A stretch of 64,000 nt of DNA, taken from contig OY282365.1 in assembly GCA_958295685.1 (NCBI GenBank), positions 1,612,001 to 1,676,000 on the forward strand, written 5' to 3'. The notes beneath the pieces are model-generated. The model ran no database searches. It worked only from the letters and a program-made list of their open reading frames with translations, and was not told where the DNA came from. This stretch comes from an uncultured Dehalococcoidia bacterium. Its GTDB lineage: Bacteria; Chloroflexota; Dehalococcoidia; Lucifugimonadales; CATQGZ01. A program made the position numbers and the translations under genes. Shown piece after piece: positions 52,132-61,139 of the stretch (position 1 is its first letter; every line of letters begins with the position of its first letter).

Positions 52132-52531
52132 GAGGTCTTTCCGATAAGCGTAGTCCTGATAAGCAGACGGGCTGGTTTCCCCACCCACCCGCCCATTGGA
52201 AACTGGGGGCAAAGCCCCCAGACCCCTGCCAGAGGGGGAGAACAGTGGCCAGTGGTCAGTTGACCAGACCCCCGCCAGAGGGGAGAAGGGAGAATGCCGG
52301 GCAGCGGATGAGGGGAAGGACTGGCAGACCCCAGACCCTGCCAGAGGGGAGAAGGGAGAATGCCGGGCAGCGGATGAGGGGAAGGACTGGCAGACCCCAG
52401 ACCCTGCCAGAGGGGAGAAGGGAGAATGCCGGGCATCGGACGGGGGATGGACTGGCAGACCCCAGACCCCTGCCAGAGGGGAGAACCCCTCTGGACTCCC
52501 CTTCCGGGTCTCACAGGGTCTGAACAGTTAC
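52132..52531 (-). mobile_element. M4: truncated copy of the TIR/hairpin element
   Basis: On the minus strand it begins with the intact terminus GTAACTGTTCAGACC (52517-52531) and runs through five CCCCT-CTGGC-AGGGG hairpins, three of them in near-identical units of about 67 bp that include GGGAGAATGCCGGGCA. The CTGGGGGC-TTT-GCCCCCAG hairpin is at 52203-52221, then the CTTATCAGGACTACGCTTAT block. The other terminus is missing before about 52132. Non-coding apart from chance frames; the 51947-52631 gap holds nothing else. Confidence 0.7.
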
Positions 52532-52631
52532 GTGCGTCAGATGATAGTCTGACTGCATCCAGGCTCCGAACTTTCGGCGGAGTGGGGACACCGGCTCTAG
52601 CAGTCGAGGCTGATCTGGAGGCGACATAGGC

Positions 52632-53546
52632 ATGGACAGGACGCGGATGATCGGAATAGCCAGGGTTGCCATCCCTGCGCTGGTCGTGCTTCTTGCCGTC
52701 GTATACGCCGGCGTGTCTTATTTCGTCGCCGCCGGCGTCACCAGCGCCGAGCGTGAGGCACAGGAGGACCACCCGTCCGACTACGGCCTCGATTACGAGG
52801 ACGTGCAGTTCCCGTCGCGCAAGGGCGACCTCACCCTGGAGGGTTGGTATCTGCCCTCTCAAGGTCGTGGACCGAGCGTGATCCTGGTGCATGGCCTCAG
52901 TTCCACCCGCTCCGGCCGCCAGGCGACGCAGCTGGCGGGCCGCCTCGTGGACGAGGGGTTCAACGCTCTGCTCTTCGACCTGCGGGGGCACGGCAACTCG
53001 GAAGGCGAGATGATAACGGGCGGCATCGATGAGGCGCAGGACGTTCTGGGCGCGTATGACTACCTGCTGGCGCGCGGCTTGCCGGACAAGATCGGCGTGC
53101 TGGGCAGGTCGATGGGAGCGGTGGCGTCGGTGCTGGCCGCGGCGGAGGAGCCGGGTATCAGGGGCCTCGTTCTCGATAGCCCGTACGCCAGGGCGTCGGA
53201 GGTGGTGGCCTTCGAGATCGGGCGGAAGACCTCTGTTCCCCAGTGGCTCGCTCCCGTCTTCGTGCCCGGAGCGACTCTTTTGGCCAACGCTCTGTTCGGG
53301 ATAGACCTGAACAGGCTGGTTCCCGAGCGGGTGATCGAGGAGATAGACTATCCGATTCTGGTGATTCATGGCGATGCCGACACGCGCATCCCCGTCGACC
53401 ACGGGGTGCGTGTTTACGAGGCGGCTCATCCGGGCAGCGAGATATGGCTGGCGCCGGGCGTCGATCACGTCGACTCCTTCAACAGTTTTCCCGACGCTTA
53501 CCTGGGCCGCGTCGTGCCTTACTTCCAGGGACGCCTAACGGAGTAG
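52632..53546 (+). CDS. membrane-anchored alpha/beta hydrolase
   Basis: 304 aa. One N-terminal membrane helix (about 8-30), then an alpha/beta-hydrolase fold with oxyanion HGLSS, nucleophile S160 in GRSMGA, acid D248 or D250 in IHGDADTRIP and H279 in GVDHVDSF. It is of the YqkD/BEM46-like group of serine hydrolases. GGAGG precedes the ATG. It converges on proS, the ends overlapping by 12 nt. Substrate unknown. Confidence 0.85.
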   Translation: MDRTRMIGIARVAIPALVVLLAVVYAGVSYFVAAGVTSAEREAQEDHPSDYGLDYEDVQFPSRKGDLTLEGWYLPSQGRGPSVILVHGLSSTRSGRQATQLAGRLVDEGFNALLFDLRGHGNSEGEMITGGIDEAQDVLGAYDYLLARGLPDKIGVLGRSMGAVASVLAAAEEPGIRGLVLDSPYARASEVVAFEIGRKTSVPQWLAPVFVPGATLLANALFGIDLNRLVPERVIEEIDYPILVIHGDADTRIPVDHGVRVYEAAHPGSEIWLAPGVDHVDSFNSFPDAYLGRVVPYFQGRLTE

Positions 53547-55229
53547 CTCCCTGACACGAGCCGCGGCCGAGTCCAGGGGAACCATCTCGGTCTCGGAGTC
53601 GATCCGTCGCCTGACTTCTACGGCATTCCTCTTGAGGTTGCGAGGGCTCACGACCAGGCGAAGTGGGAGTCCCAGCAGGTCGGCGTCGTTGAACTTCACA
53701 CCGGCCGACTCGTCCCTGTCGTCGTACAGCACCTCCACGCCGTGGTCGGCCAGTTCGCTATAGAGCTTCTCCGCCGCTTCCGACACGTCCCGCCGCTCGA
53801 CGTTCACGCATATCAGGGAGACGTGGTACGGGGCGATTGGCGCGGCGAGGATCATCCCCGCCTCGTCGTGGCTGTGCTCGACGGCGGCGGCCATGAGGCG
53901 GCCCACGCCGATGCCGTAGCAGCCCATGATGACGTGTCTCTGGCGGCCGTCGGCGTCTGGGAAGCGGGCCCCGAGGGCCTCGCTGTAGCGCGTGCCCAGC
54001 TTGAAGACGTGGCCGACCTCGATACCGCGCCGGGTCTCCAGCGGGGAGCCGCACTTCGCGCAGTCATGGCCTTCCTTCGCCATAGCTATGTCGTCGATCA
54101 GGTCGGGGCGGAAGTCACGATGGGGGTTCACGTTGCGCAGGTGGTGGTCTTCCCTGTTCGCCCCTGCGACGAAGTTCGATCCCAGGTCGATCGAGTCGTC
54201 CGCCACCGTCCGGGTACCCTGGATCCCCACGGGTGAAGCCGAGCCTGCCACGAACCCCGCCTGGCGGACCTCTTCAGGAGCAGCCAGCCGCAGCTCATCG
54301 GCGCCGAGAGCGTTGACGAGCTTGATCTCGTTCACGTCGAGGTCGCCGCGTATGACCACTGAGACGACCTCGCCATTCGCGGCGTAGAAGACGGCTTTGA
54401 GGGTTCTCGACGCAGGGACGTCGAGGAATGCGGTGAGGTCGTCGATGGTCTTGACGCCGGGCGTATGGACCTCTTCGATCTGGGCGGGTTCCTCGATTTC
54501 TGCGGGGGGCTTTCGGAAGACGGCCTTCTCGGCATTCGCGGCATAGCCGCAGGAGGGGCAGAGCACTATGGTGTCCTCGCCGGAATCGGCCAGCAGGATG
54601 AACTCCTGGGAGTCTTTGCCGCCGATCGCGCCGCTGTCGGCGTCGACCATAATGGCCGGCAGGCCGCAGCGCTCGTATATTCTCTTATACGCCCCGACCA
54701 TTGCCTGATAGCTGCGGTCGAGGCCCTCCTCGTCCGCGTCGAAGCTGTAGGCGTCCTTCATGTCGAACTCGCGGACTCTGAGCAGCCCGCCGCGGGGTCT
54801 GGGCTCGTCCCGGAACTTGGTCTGTATCTGATATACGATCAGGGGCAGGTCGCGGTAGCTGTTGACGTTGGCGCTCACGATGGTCGTGAGCAGTTCCTCG
54901 TGCGTCGGGGCCATGACGAGGGAGCGGTCGCGGCGGTCCTGGAGTCGGAACATGGCGGGGCCGTATTCTTCGTAGCGGCCCGACTGCTCCCACAGCTCGC
55001 GGGGCTGGAGGACGGACAGTCGGACCTCCTGGCCGCCCGCGGCGTCGATCTCTTCCCGTATGATCTGTTCGATCTTTCTGAGGGACCGCCACGCAAGGGG
55101 GAGGTAGCTATAGATGCCCGCGGCCGCCTGGTAGATGAGGCCGGCTCTGAGCATCAGCCGGTGGCTTTCGAGTTCCGCCTCTCCGGGGTCGAAGCGGAGT
55201 GTTTTACCGAATAGCTTGGATACGCGCAC
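53535..55229 (-). CDS. proS: prolyl-tRNA synthetase (bacterial type)
   Basis: 564 aa class II synthetase: motif 2 RDEPRPRGGLLRVREF (TKFRDEPRPRGG), an inserted YbaK-like editing domain (about 225-375), and motif 3 GCYGIGVGRLMAA, then the anticodon-binding domain. GTG 55229 is used; the frame runs upstream into ispG without homology. AGAGAGG is close upstream. Co-oriented and 26 nt after ispG. Confidence 0.96.
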   Translation of the reverse strand: MRVSKLFGKTLRFDPGEAELESHRLMLRAGLIYQAAAGIYSYLPLAWRSLRKIEQIIREEIDAAGGQEVRLSVLQPRELWEQSGRYEEYGPAMFRLQDRRDRSLVMAPTHEELLTTIVSANVNSYRDLPLIVYQIQTKFRDEPRPRGGLLRVREFDMKDAYSFDADEEGLDRSYQAMVGAYKRIYERCGLPAIMVDADSGAIGGKDSQEFILLADSGEDTIVLCPSCGYAANAEKAVFRKPPAEIEEPAQIEEVHTPGVKTIDDLTAFLDVPASRTLKAVFYAANGEVVSVVIRGDLDVNEIKLVNALGADELRLAAPEEVRQAGFVAGSASPVGIQGTRTVADDSIDLGSNFVAGANREDHHLRNVNPHRDFRPDLIDDIAMAKEGHDCAKCGSPLETRRGIEVGHVFKLGTRYSEALGARFPDADGRQRHVIMGCYGIGVGRLMAAAVEHSHDEAGMILAAPIAPYHVSLICVNVERRDVSEAAEKLYSELADHGVEVLYDDRDESAGVKFNDADLLGLPLRLVVSPRNLKRNAVEVRRRIDSETEMVPLDSAAARVRELLR

Positions 55230-55255
55230 GCGGCCTCTCTTTAGGGGGTCTGGTA

Positions 55256-56398
55256 TCAGGCGATTGTCATTTCGGACTCGACCTTGCGGACCTCGTCCAT
55301 GAGGGCGTCCAGCATGTCGGCCTCTTCGACGATGCGGGACTTGCGTCCCTTTCGGAAGATGATGGCGCGGCCGGCGCCGGCTGCGATGCCCACGTCGGCG
55401 TCCTTGGCCTCTCCCGGGCCGTTGACTTCGCAGCCCATTACGGCGACCTTGATGGGGGACTTCACCTTCTCGAGCATGGCGTCGACGGTGTTGGCGAGGG
55501 TCACGACGTCGATGTCGGCGCGGCCGCAGCTTGGACAGGCGACGAGGACGGTTCCTTCCTTGCGGAGTTCGAGGGACTTGAGGATCTCGAATCCTGCGTA
55601 GACCTCTTCGCGCGGGTCGTCGCTGAGGGAGACGCGTATCGTGTCTCCGACGCCTTCGTAGAGCAGCATACCCAGGCCGACGGCGCTGCGGATGCTGCCC
55701 GATCTGGCGGTTCCGGCCTCGGTAATGCCCAGGTGGAACGGGTATGGGACGAGGGAGGCCATCCGTCGGTATGCCTCGACCGTGGTGTCGACATCGAACG
55801 CCTTGAGGGAAATCTTGATCAGGTCGAAGTCTAGGTCTTCCAGGATGCCGATTTCCCACAGGCCGGTCTGGACCATGTGGTCGACGACCGAGTAGTCCCC
55901 TTCCTCCGCCTCGCGGCCCTTCAGGAGCGTGTTGACGCCGTCCCGATGCCGTGACAGGCCGCGCGTGACGCCGATGCCGCCGACGGGGGGCAGGCTTCCG
56001 AAGTTGACGCCTATGCGTATCGGTACGCCGCGGGCCTTCGCCTCCGTGACGATCGTTTCGACCTTCTCACGGTCGCGGATGTTGCCGGGGTTGAGTCTCA
56101 GGCAGTCGACGCCGCTTTCGAGCGCCTGGAGCGCGAGCCGGTAGTGGAAGTGGATGTCGGCTATCAGGGGTATGCTTATCTGCCGCCTGATCCTGGCGAG
56201 CGCCTCGGCGGCCTCCATGTCCGGCACGGCCGCTCGGACGATTTCGCATCCGGCGTCCTCGAGTTGCTTGATCTGGGTTACGGTGGCGGCGACGTCCCTC
56301 GTGTCGGTCTTGGTCATCGACTGAACGCTGACCGGGGCGTCGCCGCCGACCATGACTCCGCCCACGTCGAGCGCTTTGGTGATTCTTCGTCTTCTCAT
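55256..56398 (-). CDS. ispG: 4-hydroxy-3-methylbut-2-enyl-diphosphate synthase
   Basis: 380 aa, MEP-pathway iron-sulfur enzyme making HMBPP. The TIM-barrel starts MRRRRITKALDVGGVMVGGD; the 4Fe-4S ligands are in VACPSCGRAD and VMGCEVNGPGEA. ATG 56398 is preferred over an open extension to 56449. Array element E lies in its presumed leader, about 310 nt from promoter to start. dxr of the same pathway is encoded further upstream. Confidence 0.96.
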   Translation of the reverse strand: MRRRRITKALDVGGVMVGGDAPVSVQSMTKTDTRDVAATVTQIKQLEDAGCEIVRAAVPDMEAAEALARIRRQISIPLIADIHFHYRLALQALESGVDCLRLNPGNIRDREKVETIVTEAKARGVPIRIGVNFGSLPPVGGIGVTRGLSRHRDGVNTLLKGREAEEGDYSVVDHMVQTGLWEIGILEDLDFDLIKISLKAFDVDTTVEAYRRMASLVPYPFHLGITEAGTARSGSIRSAVGLGMLLYEGVGDTIRVSLSDDPREEVYAGFEILKSLELRKEGTVLVACPSCGRADIDVVTLANTVDAMLEKVKSPIKVAVMGCEVNGPGEAKDADVGIAAGAGRAIIFRKGRKSRIVEEADMLDALMDEVRKVESEMTIA

Positions 56399-56524
56399 CA
56401 ATCGGTCTCTATGAGTTTGCCGGTTATCCGGGGTGCTACTGTACCACACCGTGTGTCAAGGATTGTCTGAATCAGGATTCTCAGGATTGGGAGGCGCGGA
56501 GCGGCGTCTGGGAGATTTTTCGCC

Positions 56525-56744
56525 GAAAGTGTCGGATTTCGGGGCATTTTGTAGCTGAGAGGGCCGATTTTACCCGACACTATCCGACATTTACCCGACA
56601 CTTTTCCGACAGTTATCCGACACTAATACGACACTTTCCGACACTTTTCCGACAGGTCCATCCAGGCGCTTGGGGAGTGGTTGTGGAGAGGGCCAGCCGG
56701 CTGTGTCATGGGGATACTCTAGCACAGCGGTTCGGTGTGGTCAA
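56525..56744 (-). repeat. array element E: promoter, eight repeats, matching inverted unit (before ispG)
   Basis: Minus strand: TTGACC (56739-56744), 17-bp spacer, TAGAGT (56716-56721), ATG ending at 56707. Eight units (56655 down to 56570) with core TGTCGGA, e.g. GTGTCGGATAA. The tail CTCAGCTACAAAATG and ATCCGACACTTTC (56537-56525) follow. The inverted unit carries the GG-type core of its own array. The family flank CCTGATTCAGACAAT lies beyond, ending near a TTGACA close to ispG (about 56450). Confidence 0.85.
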
Positions 56745-56749
56745 GGGTT

Positions 56750-56880
56750 GATAAGCAAACAGCTCCCCACCCGCCCACCCCTTTTAGAATCTGGGGGCAA
56801 GCCCCCAGACCCCCTGCCAGAGGGGGAGGGGGAACCCCTCTGGACTCCCCCTTCGGGTCTCACGGAGTCTGAACAGTTAC
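56750..56880 (-). mobile_element. M5: partial TIR/hairpin element abutting array E
   Basis: On the minus strand it starts with GTAACTGTTCAGACTC (56880-56865), has one CCCCCTCTGGCAGGGGG hairpin and CTGGGGGC-TT-GCCCCCAG (56791-56808), and runs straight into GCTTATCAA before the element E promoter. Only one terminus is present, so element E may occupy the distal part of the same unit, as D does in M2. Confidence 0.65.
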
Positions 56881-57008
56881 GGAGGATTGGCGGGATTGGG
56901 AGGCGCGGGCGATTCAACGAGTCTCCCCACACGTTGGGGCGGCCGTCGATGCTGGGACTCGCCGCGTCCGGCGGCCTCGGCGGGGCGGCGTCTGGGAGAT
57001 TTTTCGGC

Positions 57009-57239
57009 GAAAGTGTCGCATTTGCGGGCATTTCGTAGCTGAGAGGGCCGATTTTGGGTGACACTATATGACACTTACGTGACGCTTATGTGACACTTTT
57101 GTGACACTCACGTGACACTTATGTGACACTTTGTGACACTTATGTGACAGGCGCTTCAGGAGTCGCGCGGGCAGGTTGTGGAGAGGGGCGGCCGGCTGTG
57201 TCATGGGAATACTCTAGCACAGCGGTTCGGTGTCGTCAA
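57009..57239 (-). repeat. array element F: promoter, nine repeats, near-matching inverted unit
   Basis: Minus strand: TTGACG (57234-57239), 17-bp spacer, TAGAGT (57211-57216), ATG ending at 57202. Nine units (57150 down to 57054) with core TGTCACA, e.g. GTGTCACATAA. The tail CTCAGCTACGAAATG is followed by ATGCGACACTTTC (57021-57009), which differs from the reverse complement of its own unit by one base. It is tandem with and upstream of element E. The 56881-57008 stretch holds no gene. Confidence 0.8.
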
Positions 57240-57320
57240 GGGTTGATAAGCAAACAGCTCCCCACCCGCCCACCCCTTTTAGAATCTGGGGGCAAGCCCC
57301 CAGACCCCCTGCCGGGGGGC
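57240..57320 (-). mobile_element. M6: fragment of the TIR/hairpin element before array F
   Basis: Contains CTGGGGGC-TT-GCCCCCAG (57286-57303) and the GGGGTGGGCGGGTGGGGAGC and GCTTATCAA blocks in the same order as M5. It is cut after CCCCCTGCCGGGGGG, where a short CAGTGGTCAGTGGTCAGTGG repeat begins near the rseP end. No terminal repeat is present. Confidence 0.55.
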
Positions 57321-57360
57321 AGTGGTCAGTGGTCAGTGGCGAGTAGTCAGTGGGGAATGG

Positions 57361-58551
57361 CTAGAAGCCTCCTCCGCTCAGGATTCGACCGATGTCTCGG
57401 TAGCTGACGAACAGGAGGAAGGTGAGCAGGAGGGCGAAGCCCACGGCGATGGCGACACCCTGGCGCCGTGGGGATATTCGGCGGCCGCGCCTGGCCCACT
57501 CGATTGCGACGAAGGCGAGCCTGCCGCCGTCGAGCGGAGGTATGGGGAGGAGATTGGTGATTCCCAGGAAGATGCTTATGGCAGCCATCCACTGGAACAC
57601 GGGTGAGGCTCCTGCCTTGGCAACCTCGCCGGTGGCGTGCGCTATTCCGACCGGACCGAGTCCTGGGGCCTCACCGGCGCCGGCGGTCCAGTCGGCGAGG
57701 CCGTCCCGTGTCATAGACAGGAGGCCGCCGTACCAGCCTATGGCGCTGGGCACGGCTTCCCAGATCGGCTCCGTTGCGCTAACGACTCTGGGATTCGCCA
57801 GGGCGATCATCACGCCGAGCGCTCCCTGGGTCATGGTGTCGCCGACCCGGAGCCTGGCGTCGTATCTCCGCGCTTCTCTGAGCGATACCTCGCTGCCGGG
57901 GTCTCTCACTTCGTCCACGACTTTGAGTCTGGGCGGGGAGGGTCTGGGGATTAGGGTAACGGTCTCTACGACTGCGTATTCAGGCGATTGGGAGAGGCCG
58001 CTTACGACAGCGCCCCGGCGCACACTGAGTTCCACCGGCTTTCCGGCCCTGTCCCTCACCCGTTCGATCATCTCACCCACTGAGTCGGGGCGTTCGGAGT
58101 CGACGCTCAGGATGACGTCTCCCGGTCTGAGTCCGGCCCCTTCGGCGGGGGAGCCGGGAGCCACGCCTGTGATGGCGATGGAGCCTCCCTCCAGCGTGTC
58201 GTGGGGCAGCATGAATAGGGCGGTGATGATGACGAGCGGAAGCGCGAGGTTCACGGCCGAGCCGGACGCGAGCACGACGGCGCGCTTGTAGATGGGCAGG
58301 GCCGCGAGGCTTCGCGGGTCGGACGGGTCTTCCTCTCCCACGATCTTGACGAATCCGCCGACAGGGATCAGGTTGAGGGAGTAGACCGTCTCGCCGAACC
58401 GGATTCCGAGCAGTCTTGGCGGGAAGCCTATACCGAACTCCGTTACCCGCGCGCCGAACCACTTGGCGGTGAAGAAGTGAGCCGCCTCGTGGACGAGGAT
58501 GAGGAGTCCCAGTATCGGGAAGACCAGCAGCCACGCGGGCAGGTCGAACAT
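57361..58551 (-). CDS. rseP: RIP metalloprotease RseP/site-2 protease
   Basis: 396-aa integral membrane zinc protease. Catalytic H21-E22-x-x-H25 in ILVHEAAHF within the first helix, a PDZ domain (about 125-215) with ITGVAPGSPAEGAGLRPGD, and the second zinc motif NLLPIPPLDGGRLAF near the C-terminus. Cleaves membrane-bound regulators or signal-peptide remnants. It is commonly next to dxr, as here (4 nt apart). Confidence 0.94.
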   Translation of the reverse strand: MFDLPAWLLVFPILGLLILVHEAAHFFTAKWFGARVTEFGIGFPPRLLGIRFGETVYSLNLIPVGGFVKIVGEEDPSDPRSLAALPIYKRAVVLASGSAVNLALPLVIITALFMLPHDTLEGGSIAITGVAPGSPAEGAGLRPGDVILSVDSERPDSVGEMIERVRDRAGKPVELSVRRGAVVSGLSQSPEYAVVETVTLIPRPSPPRLKVVDEVRDPGSEVSLREARRYDARLRVGDTMTQGALGVMIALANPRVVSATEPIWEAVPSAIGWYGGLLSMTRDGLADWTAGAGEAPGLGPVGIAHATGEVAKAGASPVFQWMAAISIFLGITNLLPIPPLDGGRLAFVAIEWARRGRRISPRRQGVAIAVGFALLLTFLLFVSYRDIGRILSGGGF

Positions 58552-58555
58552 TCGG

Positions 58556-59698
58556 CTATGCCTCCGCCGCCTGTTCAGCCCTGCGCTTCGCCCATCCCGC
58601 GGCGGCCATTATCCGGTCGATGGAGGGGTCCGGCACGTTCCGGTGGTCCTCGAGCACAGTCTCGATCACCCTGCCTATGTCAAGGAATCCGATCCGTCCG
58701 GCAAGGAACATCTCCACCGCCTTATCGTCCGCTCCGCAGAGCGCGGCGGGCCAGGTGCCTCCGCGCCTGCCCACGTCGAGCGCCATTCCGAACAGGGGGT
58801 ATCGGTCGGGCTCCCATGGTTCGAAGGTCAGGCTTCCTGCGGCCACGGGGTCGAATCTGGCGATGTTCTCATTATAGACTCTGTGCGGATAGAGGAGGGC
58901 GTACTGGATCGGGAGGGTCATGTCGGGCGGGCTGATCTGAGCCTTCACCGAGCCGTCCTGAAACTCGACCATCGAGTGGATGATGCTCTGGGGATGGATG
59001 ACGACCTCTATCTTGTCCCATGGGACACCGAACAGGTGGTGAGCCTCGATCACCTCGAACGCTTTGTTCATCAGCGTGGCGGAGTCGACGGTTATCTTCG
59101 GCCCCATGCTCCAGGTGGGGTGGGACAGCGCCTGCTCCGGCGTGACTCTGGCGAGGTCGGAGAGTTTGGTGTGCCGGAAGGCTCCGCCGGAGGCGGTGAT
59201 GATCAGTCGGGCGGCTTCGCCGTCTTCGCCTTCGAGGCACTGCCATATGGCGCTCGGCTCGCTGTCGATCGGGAGCACCGACACGCCCTTCTGCCGCGCT
59301 CGGCGCATGACCTGCCTGCCTGCCATCACGATGGTTTCCTTGTTGGCGAGGGCGATGTCTTTTCCTGCATCGATAGCGGTGAGGGTCGGGGCGAGCGCGG
59401 CGTCTCCGGCGGTGGCGGTCACGACCACGTCCACGTCCGGGTCGGCCGCCATCTCATCCAGGCCGCACTCGATTGAGCCTGCGGAGAGGATGGGTGTCTT
59501 CTCTTCGGCGGTTCCCCCGCACGAGAACAGCCTGGGCCTGAACTCTTCGACCTGCGCGCGGAGACTGGACAGGCTGGTTCTGGCCGCCAGGGCGACCACC
59601 CTGAAGCGGTCTGGGAAGGTTCGAACGACCTGGAGGGTCTGGACGCCAACGGATCCCGTGGAGCCCAGGATGGCCAGTCCTCTGGGCCTGCTGCTCAT
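58556..59698 (-). CDS. dxr: 1-deoxy-D-xylulose 5-phosphate reductoisomerase
   Basis: 380 aa, second MEP-pathway step. NADPH motif GSTGSVG (12-18), ALANKETIVMAG, substrate/metal site IDSEPSAIWQCL and ITASGGAFR, and KITVDSATLMNKAFEVIEA. ATG 59698 overlaps the cdsA stop (ATGA); the frame is open upstream in cdsA without homology. Its pathway partner ispG is encoded about 2.2 kb downstream. Confidence 0.97.
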   Translation of the reverse strand: MSSRPRGLAILGSTGSVGVQTLQVVRTFPDRFRVVALAARTSLSSLRAQVEEFRPRLFSCGGTAEEKTPILSAGSIECGLDEMAADPDVDVVVTATAGDAALAPTLTAIDAGKDIALANKETIVMAGRQVMRRARQKGVSVLPIDSEPSAIWQCLEGEDGEAARLIITASGGAFRHTKLSDLARVTPEQALSHPTWSMGPKITVDSATLMNKAFEVIEAHHLFGVPWDKIEVVIHPQSIIHSMVEFQDGSVKAQISPPDMTLPIQYALLYPHRVYNENIARFDPVAAGSLTFEPWEPDRYPLFGMALDVGRRGGTWPAALCGADDKAVEMFLAGRIGFLDIGRVIETVLEDHRNVPDPSIDRIMAAAGWAKRRAEQAAEA

Positions 59699-60354
59699 AG
59701 GGCGAAATAGTACACGACGAACAGATTCGGGACAATCGAGTCCAGTCTGTCGAGTATGCCTCCGTGTCCCGGGATGATCCATCCGGAGTCGTCGACTCCT
59801 CCCAGGCGCTTCAGGCGTGACATCAGGAGGTCGCCGGCCTGCCCCGTGACTCCGAGCACGGCTCCCAGCGCGTACGGCTCCCAGGGGGCGCGGGGTATGT
59901 CCAGGAGGTAAAACGCGGCGACGGCGGCGGCCATGGCCCCGGCTACGCCTGCGGCTGCGCCTTCCCAGGTCTTGTTCGGGCTGATCCTGGGGGCCAGCGG
60001 ACGGGAGCCTATGATTTTCCCGCCCAGCAGGGCCGCGGTATCGGCTGCGAACGTCGCGGCGACCAGCAGGAGCATCCACTCGCGGCCGTGGTCGAGTTCC
60101 CGGAGCCGGAGCGTGACGTAGAGCAGCGCGCCCAGGATCAGCGCGGCGCCGGCCGGCGTCACGGTCCAGACGACGTACCGCCGCGAGTCGGAGCGGGCGC
60201 TCCAGGCTCGGCCGATGTTGTAGAGTTCGACCGCGGCCGCGGCTGCCGCAAGGCCCACCAAGGCCTTCAGGAACCAGCCTCCCAGCCACACCGCAAGGAC
60301 GAGGATCGGTATCCCGACGGCGGCGGTCGCAACCCTGGCTCTCATCATCCTCAC
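59695..60354 (-). CDS. cdsA: phosphatidate cytidylyltransferase
   Basis: 219 aa, multi-helix membrane protein making CDP-diacylglycerol. The CTP-transferase signature is complete: RISPNKTWEG, then GDLLMSRLKRLGGVDDSG and IIPGHGGILDRLDS. Shorter than Proteobacterial CdsA at the N-terminus. GTG start (or ATG two codons later). Between uppS and dxr as in many bacteria. Confidence 0.94.
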   Translation of the reverse strand: MRMMRARVATAAVGIPILVLAVWLGGWFLKALVGLAAAAAAVELYNIGRAWSARSDSRRYVVWTVTPAGAALILGALLYVTLRLRELDHGREWMLLLVAATFAADTAALLGGKIIGSRPLAPRISPNKTWEGAAAGVAGAMAAAVAAFYLLDIPRAPWEPYALGAVLGVTGQAGDLLMSRLKRLGGVDDSGWIIPGHGGILDRLDSIVPNLFVVYYFAL

Positions 60355-60389
60355 CCCGGTCTTCTTCCGTGAATCGAGGGGATGGGTCG

Positions 60390-61139
60390 TCAGCCGGATG
60401 CTACCGTTCCGAAGCGCCTCCGCCGCCGTCCGAACGCCTCGATGGCCTTGACGACCTCGGCCTCGTCGAAGTCGGGCCAGAAGACCGACGTGGCGTAGTA
60501 TTCGGCGTATGCGGATTGCCAGAGCAGGAAGTTGCTGAGCCGCATTTCGCCGGCGGTTCTGATCACCAGGTCGGGGTCGGGGATGTCTGCGGCGTAGAGG
60601 TAGCGCCGGAACAGGTCTTCCGTCAGCCTGTCGGGCGTCACGCCGTCGGCGAGCAGCGCTCGGACGGCGTCGAGTATCTCCGCTCTTCCGCCGTAGTCGA
60701 ACGCGCCGCTGAGCGTTATGCCGGCGTTGTCTTGGGTGAGGGTGACCGCGTCCCGAATGGCGTTCCGAAGTTCCGGGGTCAGTCGGTCGAGGCGCCCGAT
60801 GTGCCGGATGCGGACGCCTTCTTCGTGGAGACTCCGCGCCTCGCGGAGAATCACTTCGCGGAGGACTTCGAGCAGGAAGTGCACCTCGTCGTCGGGCCTG
60901 ACCCAGTTTTCGGTGGAGAAGGCGTAGAGTGTGAGGTACTCGACGCCCGAGTCGGCGAATGCTCTGATGATACGCCGCAGGTTTTCGGCGCCCGCGCGGT
61001 GCCCCTCCGAGCGTGACCTTCCCCGGCTCTGCGCCCAGCGGCCGTTGCCGTCCATGATGACCGCGACGTGCCGGGGCGGCTCCGGGGGGCTGATCGTGAC
61101 GGCCGGGGGCGTGTCGGCGTCGTCCGGCCGGCGGCTCAA
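60390..61139 (-). CDS. uppS: isoprenyl transferase (undecaprenyl diphosphate synthase)
   Basis: 249 aa cis-prenyltransferase. VAVIMDGNGRWAQSRG carries the catalytic Asp, then GHRAG, YAFSTENWVRP and IRTAGEMRLSNFLLWQSAYAE (usual RTSGE reads RTAGE). Supplies the lipid carrier for cell-wall or glycan synthesis from MEP-pathway products. The start overlaps the frr stop by 4 nt. Confidence 0.95.
   Translation of the reverse strand: MSRRPDDADTPPAVTISPPEPPRHVAVIMDGNGRWAQSRGRSRSEGHRAGAENLRRIIRAFADSGVEYLTLYAFSTENWVRPDDEVHFLLEVLREVILREARSLHEEGVRIRHIGRLDRLTPELRNAIRDAVTLTQDNAGITLSGAFDYGGRAEILDAVRALLADGVTPDRLTEDLFRRYLYAADIPDPDLVIRTAGEMRLSNFLLWQSAYAEYYATSVFWPDFDEAEVVKAIEAFGRRRRRFGTVASG

Noticed and set aside
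52220..52490. CRISPR-like look of M4
   Set aside because: Same reason: the gaps repeat as part of a tandem unit of about 67 bp.
55230..55859. N-terminal extension of proS inside ispG
   Set aside because: Arginine/proline-rich shadow of ispG; family homology starts at 55229.
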